Part shown: positions 9,401-21,100 of the stretch, piece by piece
Layout: every line of letters starts with the position of its first letter
How positions within the stretch are numbered: position 1 is the first letter of the stretch
NCBI GenBank assembly: GCA_963281155.1
Contig: CAUJLY010000003.1
Span: 4,402,001 to 4,466,000, forward strand
Reading direction: 5' to 3'
DNA from: Rhabditophanes sp. KR3021
Lineage: Eukaryota > Nematoda > Chromadorea > Rhabditida > Alloionematidae
DNA: 64,000 bases
Program-made: the position numbers and the translations under genes
The notes under the pieces: model-generated
Database searches by the model: none
What the model was told of the DNA's origin: nothing
The model's input: only the letters and a program-made list of their open reading frames with translations

Positions 9401-11461
9401 ATCACCAAAACTTGACAAGCTCGGAATGCGTGGATCTAATACATGTGAATTAGTTTTTGACAATGTCGAAGTTCCAGAAGAGAATATTCTAGGTGGTTTG
9501 AACAAGGGTGTTTATGTTCTGATGACTGGCCTAGATGTTGAAAGACTTGTTTTGGCTGCTGGTCCATTGGGATTAATGCAAGCTGCATGTGATATTTCCT
9601 TCGACTATGCACACCAAAGAAAGGCTTTTAATCAAAGAATCGGAGAATTCCAATTGATGCAGTAAGTCGTTGCATTCGATGACCCGATCTAATTTTTTTC
9701 ATTTTAGGGTAAAATTAAATAAATGACGAAAATTTATTGAAAACAAAAATTAAAAGACAAAACATTCTTACTTTCTTCCACGGACAAATCAAACTCTTCT
9801 TGAAGACCAATGACTCGGATACTCTTTTGTCATTACTCTTGTTAATTGCTGGGTCAAAGTGATTCATTTCAGCTAAAATTTTATTATTTGGTTGATTGTT
9901 TGATACTTGCCTTCAGCTTTATCATCTTGGCGGATGGTCGCAGATCGTGCTATTCTTGGTGCCGGATCTACGTTCGGTCTTTTCCTTAATCCTTCCGTGT
10001 AGTTTTCATTCATAACGGTTGTGACTGTCGATTCAAAAAATATCTAATGGCACTAAACATTCATAGACGACTCTTTTTTCATTGAGACACTTATATGTAA
10101 AAATATCAAACAAAAATATTCGCTTTGAGTTAAATTATATGATTTTAAATAACCTTATTTATAAATATTTTGTTTATAATCTATAGCTATTTAACTTTCT
10201 TTCAGGGAAAAATGGCAGACATGTACACAACATTAAATGCGTCCAGAGCTTACTTATATGCTGTAGCTAAAGCTGCATCTTCCGGCAATGTTGTATCAAA
10301 GGATTGTGCCGGTGTAATCTTATATTTAGCTGAAAAAGCCACTCAAGTATGTCTTGAATCTATTCAAATTCTTGGTACGTTTAAATACTCTTAAAAATCA
10401 CAAGAGATTTCGCGTGCTTTAATTGCGGGATTAAAGAAACACAAAAGACTAATTGTAAACCGGTGGAGATCTTTTAGCGCAAACATCTTCTCAATTAGAA
10501 TTTGTATACATCATTAGACTTCCTCGATTACACACTTCCCATGATCGACATTCTTAGCATAACCACCAAACTACTCAGTAAAAATGCACTCGAAGTTCTT
10601 CAGGAATTACATTAATTTTGGCTAAAATAGCTTTCAACCTAGAACTATCTTCATCATAGTTTGTTATTTTTTTGAGAGACTACTCCACCATCAACATGAG
10701 ATTTGCAATTGCAAAGATGTGGCTTTTTGAATTTGGTATTGTTCCGCCGACATAACATACAGTTTTGATATAATTTTAAAAACCTATTTTTTCAAAAGCT
10801 TGATGTTGATTCTTGGGTCTACGAAGACATAAACATAAGAAATATTTGGTTCATTTTGGTCATTCATTTATGGCCACATTTTAAATGAAACCAGGTTTGA
10901 GACTTATTACACAACAAATACTATTTGTTACCTTTTGTGGTCCACATTATTAGCTGTCCCTTCAAGCAGATTATTGAGTTTAAGGTTCTGATCTATGTTA
11001 CTAAACTCAGTTTTTTTAAATTAATTTAAAGCAAACTCCTAGAGGATCTCTAGAAAAGTCAAGACTTTTGACCTCAATACATTTATCCTGAGACCCAATA
11101 TTTTTTTCGAAAGATAAGCTATCCTAGTACCTAGAACAACAAACAATGATTTGACATCCCTTTTATCTAGCCGCAGAAGGCACTACATACAATAATTTAC
11201 AAAAAATGTTACATGCCTAATATTTACGGAATTTAAGAATTATATAGAAGGAAATATATGACCATTAAAACACGTATTATTCTCGTTAAAATAAAAGTGA
11301 ATTGAAATAATACAAATATATTTTTAGGTGGAAACGGTTACATCAACGACTATCCTGTAGGAAGAATGATGAGAGATGCTAAATTATACGAAATTGGAGC
11401 CGGAACCTCAGAAGTTAGAAGACTAGTCATTGGAAGAGCTTTGAATAAAGAATATAAGTAG
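6493..11461 (+). CDS. IVD: isovaleryl-CoA dehydrogenase, mitochondrial
   Basis: This FAD-dependent mitochondrial enzyme oxidises isovaleryl-CoA in leucine breakdown. Exons: 6493-6618, 6662-6780, 7636-7859, 8752-8868, (8912-8913), 9306-9661, (9708), 10206-10374, 11328-11461. Exon 1 looks like a mitochondrial presequence ending [10 protein letters not shown]. Family blocks are [30 protein letters not shown] (FAD), [39 protein letters not shown] (helix G, where IVD keeps its catalytic Glu) and [18 protein letters not shown]. Only intron 1 is short (43 bp); the others are 0.4-0.95 kb and contain mobile-element debris. Two one- and two-base micro-exons, or two base-calling errors, are needed to keep frame around introns 4 and 5 (see findings). 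It is convergent with SOD1. Confidence 0.93.
6909..6940 (+). repeat. short direct repeat shared by IVD introns 2 and 4 (copy 1)
   Basis: actttataagtagcttataa followed by an A-rich tail. Copy 2 lies at 9031-9062 in intron 4 with one substitution in the core. Intron 4 also shares its 3' end with intron 2, so the two introns appear to contain members of one element family. Confidence 0.6.
7037..7352 (+). repeat. inverted repeat arm A in IVD intron 2
   Basis: About 316 bp are similar, in reverse complement, to 10896-11184 in IVD intron 6. Matching blocks include tgccttctgcggcta, gtactaggatagcttatctt, ttgacttttctagaga and attaatttaaa. Read on the plus strand, the arm contains a decayed frame ([18 protein letters not shown]). 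It is probably two copies of one element inserted in opposite directions. Confidence 0.85.
7581..7624 (+). repeat. shared 3' end of long introns, copy 1 (IVD intron 2)
   Basis: The last ~50 bases before the acceptor (gcactaca...ttttctaaacaaaaac and atttatatcaagctaat) match the segment 9227-9287 near the acceptor of IVD intron 4. The match is in the same orientation and at nearly the same distance from the splice site, as expected if it is an element terminus. Confidence 0.65.
8000..8527 (-). mobile_element. decayed element ORF with zinc-finger-like motif in IVD intron 3
   Basis: Antisense to IVD. A frame opens at the ATG at 8497-8499 ([18 protein letters not shown]), breaks, then resumes at 8300-8073 with a C-x2-C...C cluster ([14 protein letters not shown]...RRC) resembling a worn C2H2/C2HC finger, followed by [19 protein letters not shown]. 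The bases upstream of the ATG (8500-8527) match the leader of the antisense ORF in the ACSL intron at 27287-27313. No complete reading frame remains. Confidence 0.6.
9227..9287 (+). repeat. shared 3' end of long introns, copy 2 (IVD intron 4)
   Basis: Same sequence as the intron 2 terminus (7581-7624), with a ~15-base length difference, placed just before the intron 4 acceptor at 9304-9305. Confidence 0.65.
9715..10013 (-). CDS. possible nested antisense gene inside IVD intron 5
   Basis: Exon 9911-10013 opens with ATG ([20 protein letters not shown]). It is joined to exon 9715-9872 by a 38-bp intron with donor GAAG|GCAAGT and acceptor TTTTAG, a good GC-AG pair that keeps frame. The predicted product is ~86 residues, hydrophilic, with many Arg, Lys, Asp and Asn. 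Its last ~20 codons are hydrophobic and overlap an AATAAA, so the true C-terminus is uncertain. No family is recognised. It could be an element-encoded ORF, like those in neighbouring introns, rather than a host gene. Confidence 0.4.
10521..10870 (-). mobile_element. decayed LEM-3/ANKLE1-type GIY-YIG nuclease ORF in IVD intron 6
   Basis: Reading antisense to IVD, three pieces of one domain appear in the right order in different frames. YVYVFVDPR (the GIY strand plus the DPR of LEM-3/ANKLE1-type nucleases) is at ~10.84 kb, IKTVCYVGG (the YIG strand) at ~10.75 kb, and [16 protein letters not shown] at 10521-10568. The P5-ATPase intron at 48.7-49.1 kb has the same series in the same order and similar spacing. 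Stops and frameshifts mean the copy is dead. It is adjacent to inverted repeat arm B. Confidence 0.65.
10896..11184 (-). repeat. inverted repeat arm B in IVD intron 6
   Basis: Reverse-complement counterpart of 7037-7352. The two arms flank IVD exons 3 to 6, so the pre-mRNA could in principle form a ~300-bp imperfect hairpin. Both lie wholly inside introns. Confidence 0.85.
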
Positions 11462-11657
11462 ATTATTAAATTCAGTTGTAATATTTTGCTTGTAGAAGAA
11501 TTCAATAAATTTATTAGAATATATAAATTTCTTTATTCAAAAACAATTTCTTTGTTTAAAACACCAAATTCTTTATTCATGTAGAATAGAAGATTAATTC
11601 TTTATAAAAGGTAAAATTAACAATAAAAAACTTATTGAAATTTGAAGTGAAGGAATT

Positions 11658-12134
11658 TTATACTTTTGCGGCCAACGCTATGACACCACAAGCACTTCTA
11701 GCTCCAGCATTCCCTGTCTTTAAAGATTCTTCTTGTTTTTCAGCAAGACCTTTTCCGAGATCATCAACTCCTGCATGGATGACGAGAGATCTTCCAATAA
11801 CGGAATGTTCGCCGTGGAGTTGAACCAAACTGTCGTTAATTTCAAACTTGGCAACACCTTGATCATCGGCAGTGACATTTCCTAAGTCTCCAACGTGTCT
11901 AACGGTGTCTGTTGGTCCTCCGTGAGTTTTTCCAAAAGGATTGAAATGAGGCCCGGCAGAGATGCATCCATTTGTACTATCTCCATATTGATGAACGTGA
12001 AATCCGTGTTGTCCGGGTGTTAAACCTTTGATTTCTCCTGTGATTTTTGTTTGGTCACCTTCCTTTTCTTGAGCAAAGTGAACGACTCCTTGGACAACCT
12101 CTCCCTTCAAAACGGCTACTGCTCTGTTAGACAT
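11658..12134 (-). CDS. SOD1: Cu/Zn superoxide dismutase
   Basis: This 158-residue single-exon protein is the length of a cytosolic Cu/Zn SOD, which dismutates superoxide to oxygen and hydrogen peroxide. Metal ligands are visible: [10 protein letters not shown] (Cu-binding His pair), [14 protein letters not shown] (bridging and Zn His), HVGDLGNV with its downstream Asp, and [15 protein letters not shown] (Cu His), plus the active-site Arg in the [12 protein letters not shown] signature. The paired structural Cys are in GCISAGPHF and RSACGV. There is no signal peptide. It ends GVIALAAKV, slightly longer than the usual GVIGIA. Convergent with IVD, about 200 bp apart. Confidence 0.97.
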   Translation of the reverse strand: MSNRAVAVLKGEVVQGVVHFAQEKEGDQTKITGEIKGLTPGQHGFHVHQYGDSTNGCISAGPHFNPFGKTHGGPTDTVRHVGDLGNVTADDQGVAKFEINDSLVQLHGEHSVIGRSLVIHAGVDDLGKGLAEKQEESLKTGNAGARSACGVIALAAKV

Positions 12135-15100
12135 AACTTTCTCTGTAAATAAATAAAATAAATATACTCAAGCAAAAAACGTCAATAATTCGACAAAAAA
12201 TAGTAAAGTGTGGTGTATAGTTAACTATTTCGATGTATATGTACACATCTTTCTTTAATCGACAACAAATATATTGTTAAATGCTTGGTTCAAAGATCGT
12301 TTTGAAGACCACGCGGCATAATGGATTCTCCTTACAAATATGAATGAAGACAATAAAATGAGATAATAAAATATTAGATATTTATAGATAATTGTTTAAG
12401 GTCTTTTTGTAACGATTTTGTGCTAGAGTGTAGTTAGCAAGGGTAACGTATTAAAATAGAATGTTCCAGAACAAATGTATTGACGGTAAATGCAGTCGAG
12501 GCGTTGTGCTACGTCAAGGCTAAAATAGAAAAATAGATAGTAGATGCTATTTTGTTGTTTACGTAATGATTTGTTTTTTATAAAGTTGTTTACAAAACTA
12601 AAAGTACAAAATGGTAAATAAAGTTTATTAATGTGTACAATAACAAAATAATGCATAATTATTTAAACATAATAAATAGGTATTTCTATGCCAGATAGTT
12701 GCTAAATACGTGTTTGGATATGTAAAATACGGGTCTTATTGATATCCTTTTATCAACCATGAATTCCTTTGGTAGTTTTGAGCAGTTAATTTCATAAATT
12801 AAAGAAATCCATGTAATAAATATATCTCCGATATAAGTTTCATTCAAATAGTTGCTGGTCTCCAATAACAAAAGAGCATTGGTTATGTTAACTTTATAAT
12901 TATTAATACTCAAATAAAATTTAGAAATTAATTAAATTCTACGCGTGAAATAGAAAGATTCCCAATAAAATCTAGAAGATAGTTGCTACTTAAAATTATG
13001 CAGTTAAAATAATGAAAATAAGTGTTCTTTTCAAATCCTTTCATGTATCCAATGCTTAAATTGCTAAAGATACATGAAACATGTCTGGAGTATAACTCCA
13101 TTCCACTGTGCTTTATAAAAGTAATTTTAATGAGGTTGTTACTTTTATTAATAATGAGCTTTTGTAAAATCTTTTTCGTAGGTGTGAAATATGCTAACAT
13201 ACTTGAAATTAAAAATGAGCAAATTGAGTATGGAAGCTAAATTAAGCAAATGTGCATGGAAATAAAAGTAAACAAATGTAATAAGGGAATCTTGAATAAT
13301 CTATTTATTTTTGAAATCACTTTTATTTTATCAGTAATGATGAACAATTTGATTTAGCCTCATCTCAAAAATTGCTATCTAATTTTTGCCAATGTTAGTG
13401 CCCAGTCAACAATTAAAAATCTAGTGATCACAATTTCTTAATAAAAAATTACACTCCAGAGTGAGCTAATAAATTAAATTAACTAACAATACTCGTTGTC
13501 CCATTGATAAATGACCTTTGTCTCAATTAAAAGTTATTCATTAGCATACAGCCTATGGCCTGAACTCTTTGGTATACAATTTAAAAGAATAATTGTAGCG
13601 TTAACGTTAATATGCTTATGGTTGCATCTTGATTATTGTCAAAGTTAGTACAGTACAAGTTTTATTAAATACTTTTGAGACTGTTTCTTTTGTTCTAGAT
13701 GGCAATTTACGATAATTGAGAAGACAGCTTGTTGATGTCCAGACTTTCCTGACTATTTTATTGTTCAAAGCCTGATTTATAGCAACCACTTATGGCAAGT
13801 ATTTTGATTTTTCTAATCAAAACTATTTCCGATACGAGCTTTATGATTACTCTTATTATTCACTAATATACATAAAAAGTAGACCTCAAATTTTTATGGC
13901 ACCACATGTGGACTAATAATTTTCCTCTTTATCAATTGCCACTTTCCATTTCGTTTAAGCCAATTATTCTTAAAAGTTATATCTTCTAAATAATAAATAA
14001 ATATATCTAAATAGTATCATTAGTGCTACCATTAATACTTTTTTATTATCACTCTATCCATGACACAACAAACAAAAACATTCATGCATTTACAATTGCA
14101 TCATTTGTTTTTAAAACCGAAACCTGTGGTTTATCTTATAATTATGTCCCTAAGTTCACTTCGATGCCTCCATTCAAAAGTTTGTTTAGCCTCCTTGTCA
14201 TTAACGGTCATCTCCATCTAGCCGCCCCCAAATTAGTTTCATTTTTATCAACAAATGTATATGTGTAAATTTAGATATCAAAATTTCCTTTCAAATCTTT
14301 TATCTAAAATATGGTAATAACACATATATAATGCCACATGCAACTTTAAAATTAATTTATTCTATTATTCGAGGTGAATGCTCCTATAGTACATTTAATA
14401 TAAATGTGCCACAGCTTCTAATTAACTTTTTAAGTAATTAAATTCTGACCAGTGGCTGAAAAATGCCTTAAAGTGACTTACTTCCTTGCATTCATTCATC
14501 TATCTATTTTTATGTATTTTTGATATCATAAAATAAACTTCTTTACCATAAATATTCTTAAAAATTGGCTCAACATTTTTATGATGATAGTATACATTTA
14601 CAGCCGGAAAAGGCTTTCAATATCAGAAATTGGTTAAAATGTTTTGACATCACATTTTTGAAGGGTCCAATTATGTTTCTAAAAAGGTAAAGTAAAATTT
14701 AACTGAGGACGATAATTTTGACGTTTGTAAAGAAATTGTTAAAAATTTAATAATCAGTAAGACTATTCATGAAAAATTCACTCTTTTTCGCCACTCAATC
14801 CATCAAATTGTGTCGTTGACAGCCATGCTAGTTAACGCACCACAAAAGTCTTTTATTACCCGGTTTAATCTTAAATTTGATCTTGCGGTTTAAACCTATC
14901 TATATAGATATAATTTGAAGGAATTTGAATTATATAGATACATTTACGCTCTCTATTAAACAACTTTATTGGTGGCGGCATCTTTATCAAAGATGTTAAG
15001 ACATGTCAATAACCTTGTAAAACTTTTTTTGATGTTTTCATTCTTCTTTGATACATTGTAAATGTTTGGGAGCTTGTGTGGCTAATTAACGCGAACCAGT

Positions 15101-18100
15101 CAATTTGCAAGAAGTTGACAACCTTAGTATATTGCTTATTCACTTATTTAAACCGTCAATTGACTTCATAAATCACAATTACTTGTACTTACAATCTTAC
15201 ATACATTTGATGCTTAAATATTTACTTAGCTTCATTCAAATATGCCAACTTTTCGTTGGTCCGTTCAAATTGGATGTCTCTACGCTAATTCTTTTTTTAT
15301 TTCACATAATTCCCTAACCAATCATTTTTGAATTGTTTATTTTAGCATATCTGTGGATTATTTTAGCCATGTTTGACAAGTTTAACCATGTTAAAAAATA
15401 TCATTTAACAATTCAACTTTATCTGACCGTTTTTAACGAATTAAATTTTGAACATGTTATTTTGTTGATAAGTTAAATTCAACAATCCTAACACATTGCT
15501 ACCACAAAATATATCAAATATTTGTCACAACGAGCCACAAGGGACATTGAACAGGCCATGCGTTTTTAAAAAGTTTTAATAAATTTAAATATACACATTT
15601 ATACATCCCTTTTCATAAAGAGCCCCCTCTTGAACCTCTTCATATCTATTTCGAGGTGCCTGAAACATAACATACAACTATCTCACAAATTAGCTAAAGC
15701 TTTTGTTCCCTTGCAGAAGTGGCACTTCCCATATCCTTAACAGTCTAATTACTTTCCTAGATTTATTTTCATGTAAATCTTCACTCTCTATTCGAGACCA
15801 TGCAAACCAATATTAAATAACAAAACTGCAAATGACTGATCTTGTCAGCTAAATTAGTAATTTGTTTATCAGTTTGGACTCAAAATTAATATAAACTTGT
15901 ACTTAAAATTAGAAAGTCCTTTATCAACTGATGACATATCTACTTATTTCCGTCATCATCACCCGTGTCTAAACTTGTTTCTTAATTTAATGTTAAACCT
16001 AAAGACTTTATCAACATTATAACTTCACTTATTATTATAACATTTTTAATTCACTAATCTTCAAAGCTTATCAAATATATTTAACTGGTATATGGAAATT
16101 ACATCCACGATTACATATTATTTTATTGCATATTATGTTATTACTATGTAAAGAGGATATTGCTTAATCTCTTCATTTTGAGACTTAATTTGAAGCATAA
16201 GTTGAAACTTAATATTCTTACAATTTAATTATTACCTTCTTTTTCCACGGCCTTCTGTTGCTTTAACCAAATTAATTATATAGCTTATTCACAATTATTA
16301 CCTGTAATTCAAATAATAAGAGTATTGTAATTACCCCACAGTTATCTTTTTCTTTATTTATAAAGATCTCACTATAAACATTGCATACGTTATGCTACAG
16401 TTTTTATAGTTTTACATCATTTTGTGGTTAACATTTAATTGGGAGGCAATTTTTATATCCTTCACAATTTTTTATTGTAAGCAGATGTTGTATGTAAAAA
16501 ATAGTTAGATTAGTGATCATGGTCGGCACGAGGCAATATATAATTTGAATTGTGTATCAAAGAAGATTTATTGTTGTCTGTTAAAATTTCTTAATCACCC
16601 AAAGGTGTCCAATTTCATGAAAATGAACTCATCAAAAAGAAAAGGATGGTACTCTTTGTTGTGCATATATTATTTGATTGCAAAGGAAATTAACCTTTTT
16701 ATTGGTGTTGCAAAAGCCACACACACGTCTCTTTTAATTATTATTACGGTGAGGTTGACGTAATAATAATTTCCTAACCGTTGTGTCATCTCGTAAAGTA
16801 TATTATTCAGACTTTAAAGCTCTTAACTTCTTCTTTTTAGCAGCGTAAGACTTTTAAAGTGGTTTTGGACTATTTTGTATTTAATTATTCGATTCAGGTT
16901 TGTTGCAACAATTACAGAAGCTTAACTCTTAATTATCCCATACGATAAGTAATAATTCATGTACAGAAGTATACCACATTTACTACATAGAATTGCGAGT
17001 TCATTATTCTCTGCAAATCATTTTTTAGTTAACATTCCCTTTTCAACAAATCTAAGTGATACTAAATAAATCTATTTTTGTTTTGTTCCGGAATCTACAA
17101 AATGATAGTCAATCAAATACATATTCATTAATAAGATTGACCTATCTCCATTCAAAAAGACATAACTTTTTATTTGATTGAGTGTAGAATATAAAAAAAT
17201 TGAAATCTAATATCCCTTTTTGAAATATACTTGACCAAATTGCAAATCTATTAAAATGTGTGACTCCAATCGAATTGGGAACTTGATACAAAGTTATTAT
17301 AAAAATTATTTATGAAATTAGTTATAAAATTGGTTATATAATTTTATGAATTAAACCTCACCAAATATTGACACAATATAATCTTTTTTGAAAAAGAATA
17401 CCCTTTTAACTGGATAGGCCATTATTTTCACACAATTAATCATACATACACCTCTTTAATAAGTTACCACGTAAATAATAAATATACACACATTTACATG
17501 TAAATTTATAGATTGTGTGATATTTGGTTTGATCAAGCCAAATCTTGATGACCATCCATTATATTGTAATAAAATAAAATACTTATACAAATGTAATTTG
17601 TTATATAAGCTTCTTTTGATACGTAACTAAAAAGACTTTTTGAGGTGGAATTGTATTATATTTTACTTTTCAATAAAAATAGTGCACATAAATACGTATA
17701 CATACAATATTATTAATAGATCATTTCTCTTATCGCAATGACTCAATTTTTTAACTATCAAAACAAATCAAATTACCTGGTCCTTTTGACGTATCCATTA
17801 TTATTTTTATATTTCAAACATATGCTCCCGTCTTAATCCGTTCCAATCATTAAAAGCTTACTCTTAAAACGAGCTTTTATTAAACCTATTTTTTAATGAA
17901 TCACGTTTGCAACATACAATCTGTTACTGATTTATGTTTGACAAATCTTCGAATCTCGTAATTTATTGGATTAATTTGTTTTGTATATTATTATTTATTT
18001 AAGATCAGCCAAACACAAAAGACATCCAATTAATTAATGAGAAAGTAAAATACGTTTAATGTACTTAAAAACATTACCTCGTTAAAGAATCTTTAATCCG

Positions 18101-21100
18101 ATTAGTTTAGAAGAATTTGACTGTTGATTATCAATTTATTAAGCTTTTAAACACACATGCAAAATTGGCTGGAATAGGAGAAACTGGACTATTTGTACCA
18201 ATATCTATCAAATGTATTCTAATCTATTACTTTATTAAATGTATGTGCTTGAACTTATTAGCTTGACCGTCAATTTATTCTCTTATCATTGTCGCATGTA
18301 TGAAGTGTGATAACCACTGTTACCTTAAACAAATTCAATTGATTTTATCAGGAGATAAATAAAAACTGTACCTAGAAATAAGTCGAAATAAGTCTAATTA
18401 TGTCTAAATATGTCTTTAATCAAAGTTGTCACACATCGCAAACTCATTTTGGCTCCTAATCATGACAAGTTGATTAGTTGCCTGCGCCCTGCCAACATTC
18501 ATTAACATTTCCCCCAGATCAGGCATCATATTATACTACTATAGTAATATATAGATAACATACTTTTCCAGTTATTTAAAAGTTAGTAAATCATGGAGAC
18601 ACTAAAAGTGTCACAACCTGCCACTTTTACACACCAATATTATATTATTATCTCTTACCTTCCAATATTGAGCCTTCAATTTTATGATGTTGTCTGGCGC
18701 CAGATTTACAAATATCTATAATAAGTTAATTTTATTTATTGCCACACACGTTTCCTTGTTCATCAACCAGGCACAATCGCCATAATTCAAATAAATACCT
18801 GTTCATAGTGAGAGCTTATAAAGACAATGTGTCATATTGTTTAAAGGTGATTTACGAGTCTATTCCATAAAACTAAATATCCCAAACTTGATTTATTTAT
18901 TATAATATAATGCATATAATACATTTGAATTGCATAGTTTCATAGTTGTTAAGGAATTTGGAAATTTTTGACAAATTTATCACTGTAATCTAAGGTCTAC
19001 TTAAGGGGAGACTGGTCATTTACATGAATATAAAAGATAAGATGCAAATATCTCACTCACAATTATTGCGTTTAAACTTTTAATGGCAAAATTGTCGTTT
19101 GTTTCCTCAAAGTACATTATTCACTTGACTTTATTCTTCCATTGTTTATTGCCGCAAGTTATCAAACAATTTATGTATTATTCAAGATATATTAATTGTC
19201 ATAATAAATACTCATAATAAAAAGATTGCCCTCGTTCCCCAGAAGATATTCCAAAGATATTTTAAACAAACATAATAGTGAATTAAGATATATTTGTGTT
19301 TGTATGTTAAGTTTAGAACATTAGGTACCTTTTCGTTTTAACACTTTTCCTCCATGATTAACAATTTGTTTTGGACAATAAAAAAATGTGCTATAATTCA
19401 TATAATTCATCATCCCACTGTTGTATGTACTAGTATATAGTATTGGTGTTAAAAAAGTTTTGTAAATCAAATACAATACTATCAACAGAGATAATTATTA
19501 TTATAAATTATCCTAAGAGTTGTTGTGTATTTAACATTGTTCTGTTCACACCTTAGTTCGTGCTGTTACTGTAATAAAAAATGAATGTAATGACACTATT
19601 TCATTATAGGTGATAATCTAAGCTGCTTCTGCTGTTATTGTCCATTAAAATAGTTGATTGAATAAGCCACTTAATGCAAGTGTCTCAATTTAATACTTAG
19701 CATTCAATGACAACCATACTTCCTCCGTATTAATATCCATTGATGGCACTTCAATTTATTTATGGATGAGGTTACGTCTTCTACCAGACATTCCCATTGT
19801 TTTTTGAGAAGATTATCCCTGTACTTAAAATAATTTTTGGAACAGGCAACTTGTACTGTAAAATCGCTTAACGAAAAATATTGTATGTGAATTTAGTCAT
19901 TCCTATTTGCGTAACAAAGACACATTCATACATGTAATTGTATAAATGTATAAAATTAGGCGACACAAAAAAGATTTGTGAGTAATGAGTGCAATTAATT
20001 AAAATAATTTTAGCCTAGATTAATATGCAACATTTAAACTTTTTCTTTAAATAATTTTCCTTTTATCTTGGTAATCTTATTAATTTGGTTATTTTGATCG
20101 TGCTATTTAGTTATTGAGTTATTTAATTCAAAAATTATCCCTACTCATGTTAAAAGTTTATTTGATTTACTCGTCAGCTGGTTGCAGGCCAGCTTTCGGT
20201 GAATTTTACTCAAACTCTTATCTTTCTAAAACCTTTTGATGGTAAACGTCTTAACACTTTTTGTTTGTTTATTTTGTTAATAAATGAAACACTTCTTACA
20301 TATTATCAACAACGTTCATGACCTTCTCTCAATTAATGTCCTCATAAAAGTGGTCTTATCAAGCGCCAAATGAACTTTGAAGCGGGCTTGATCAAACGAT
20401 TTTTGATAAATAAAATATAATGTTTGCATATTAAAATGCATTCCACCTATAATTAACTATCATATCTGATTTTAGAGACTCTGAATCATGTAGATTCCTT
20501 TTCCATATGTTGTTAATAATATTCATACTGACACACACTAATTAAAGTCAATGTTTTGACATATTAAAGTCAAAAAAGGATACTTGCCGCCTATAATTGG
20601 CACCATACAATAACAATTGTGAAAGGTATTGTTGTTGAGAATTAATTAATTATCACAAAAAACATCATAGATACTCCTTGACTTTACCGTTGTCACTTTG
20701 ATTATAGAAGGGCAAAGTAGGTGGCTAACAGAGTAATTGAATGAATTTTAACTTTTCTCATGCAAAAAGACCGACACCAGTAAAAGTCGTAATTGTTAGT
20801 AAAAGTAGTAATTGTTAATACTCATACCCTTTAAAAGGTCCTCCAAACCGTTTTCACTCATTGACAACATGTTGTCGAATTCTCGGTCTTTTTTATTATT
20901 ACAAGGTGTCAAAAAAACTCCTTGAATATCCACTTAAGGAAAATGTTACGGCTCTTTTTTACAACTTTATTATTAGTGTTGGCGCTTACAAACAAAATAT
21001 CAAAGGATTAGTCGGTCAGTTCTGTGGGTAAACTTTATTTTTACATACTTGCGCAACAATCTCACTCTTAATCTCATATTACCCAGGAACTTTGTTTTGT

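Noticed and set aside
7037..11184. A single large inverted-repeat transposon carrying IVD exons
   Set aside because: The arms lie at different positions in two introns and between them are ordinary host exons plus other element fragments; two independent copies fit better.
12423..13200. Three consecutive minus-strand frames that could be exons of one gene
   Set aside because: They are Phe/Ile/Asn-rich, lack convincing splice pairs and resemble no family; expected by chance at this base composition.
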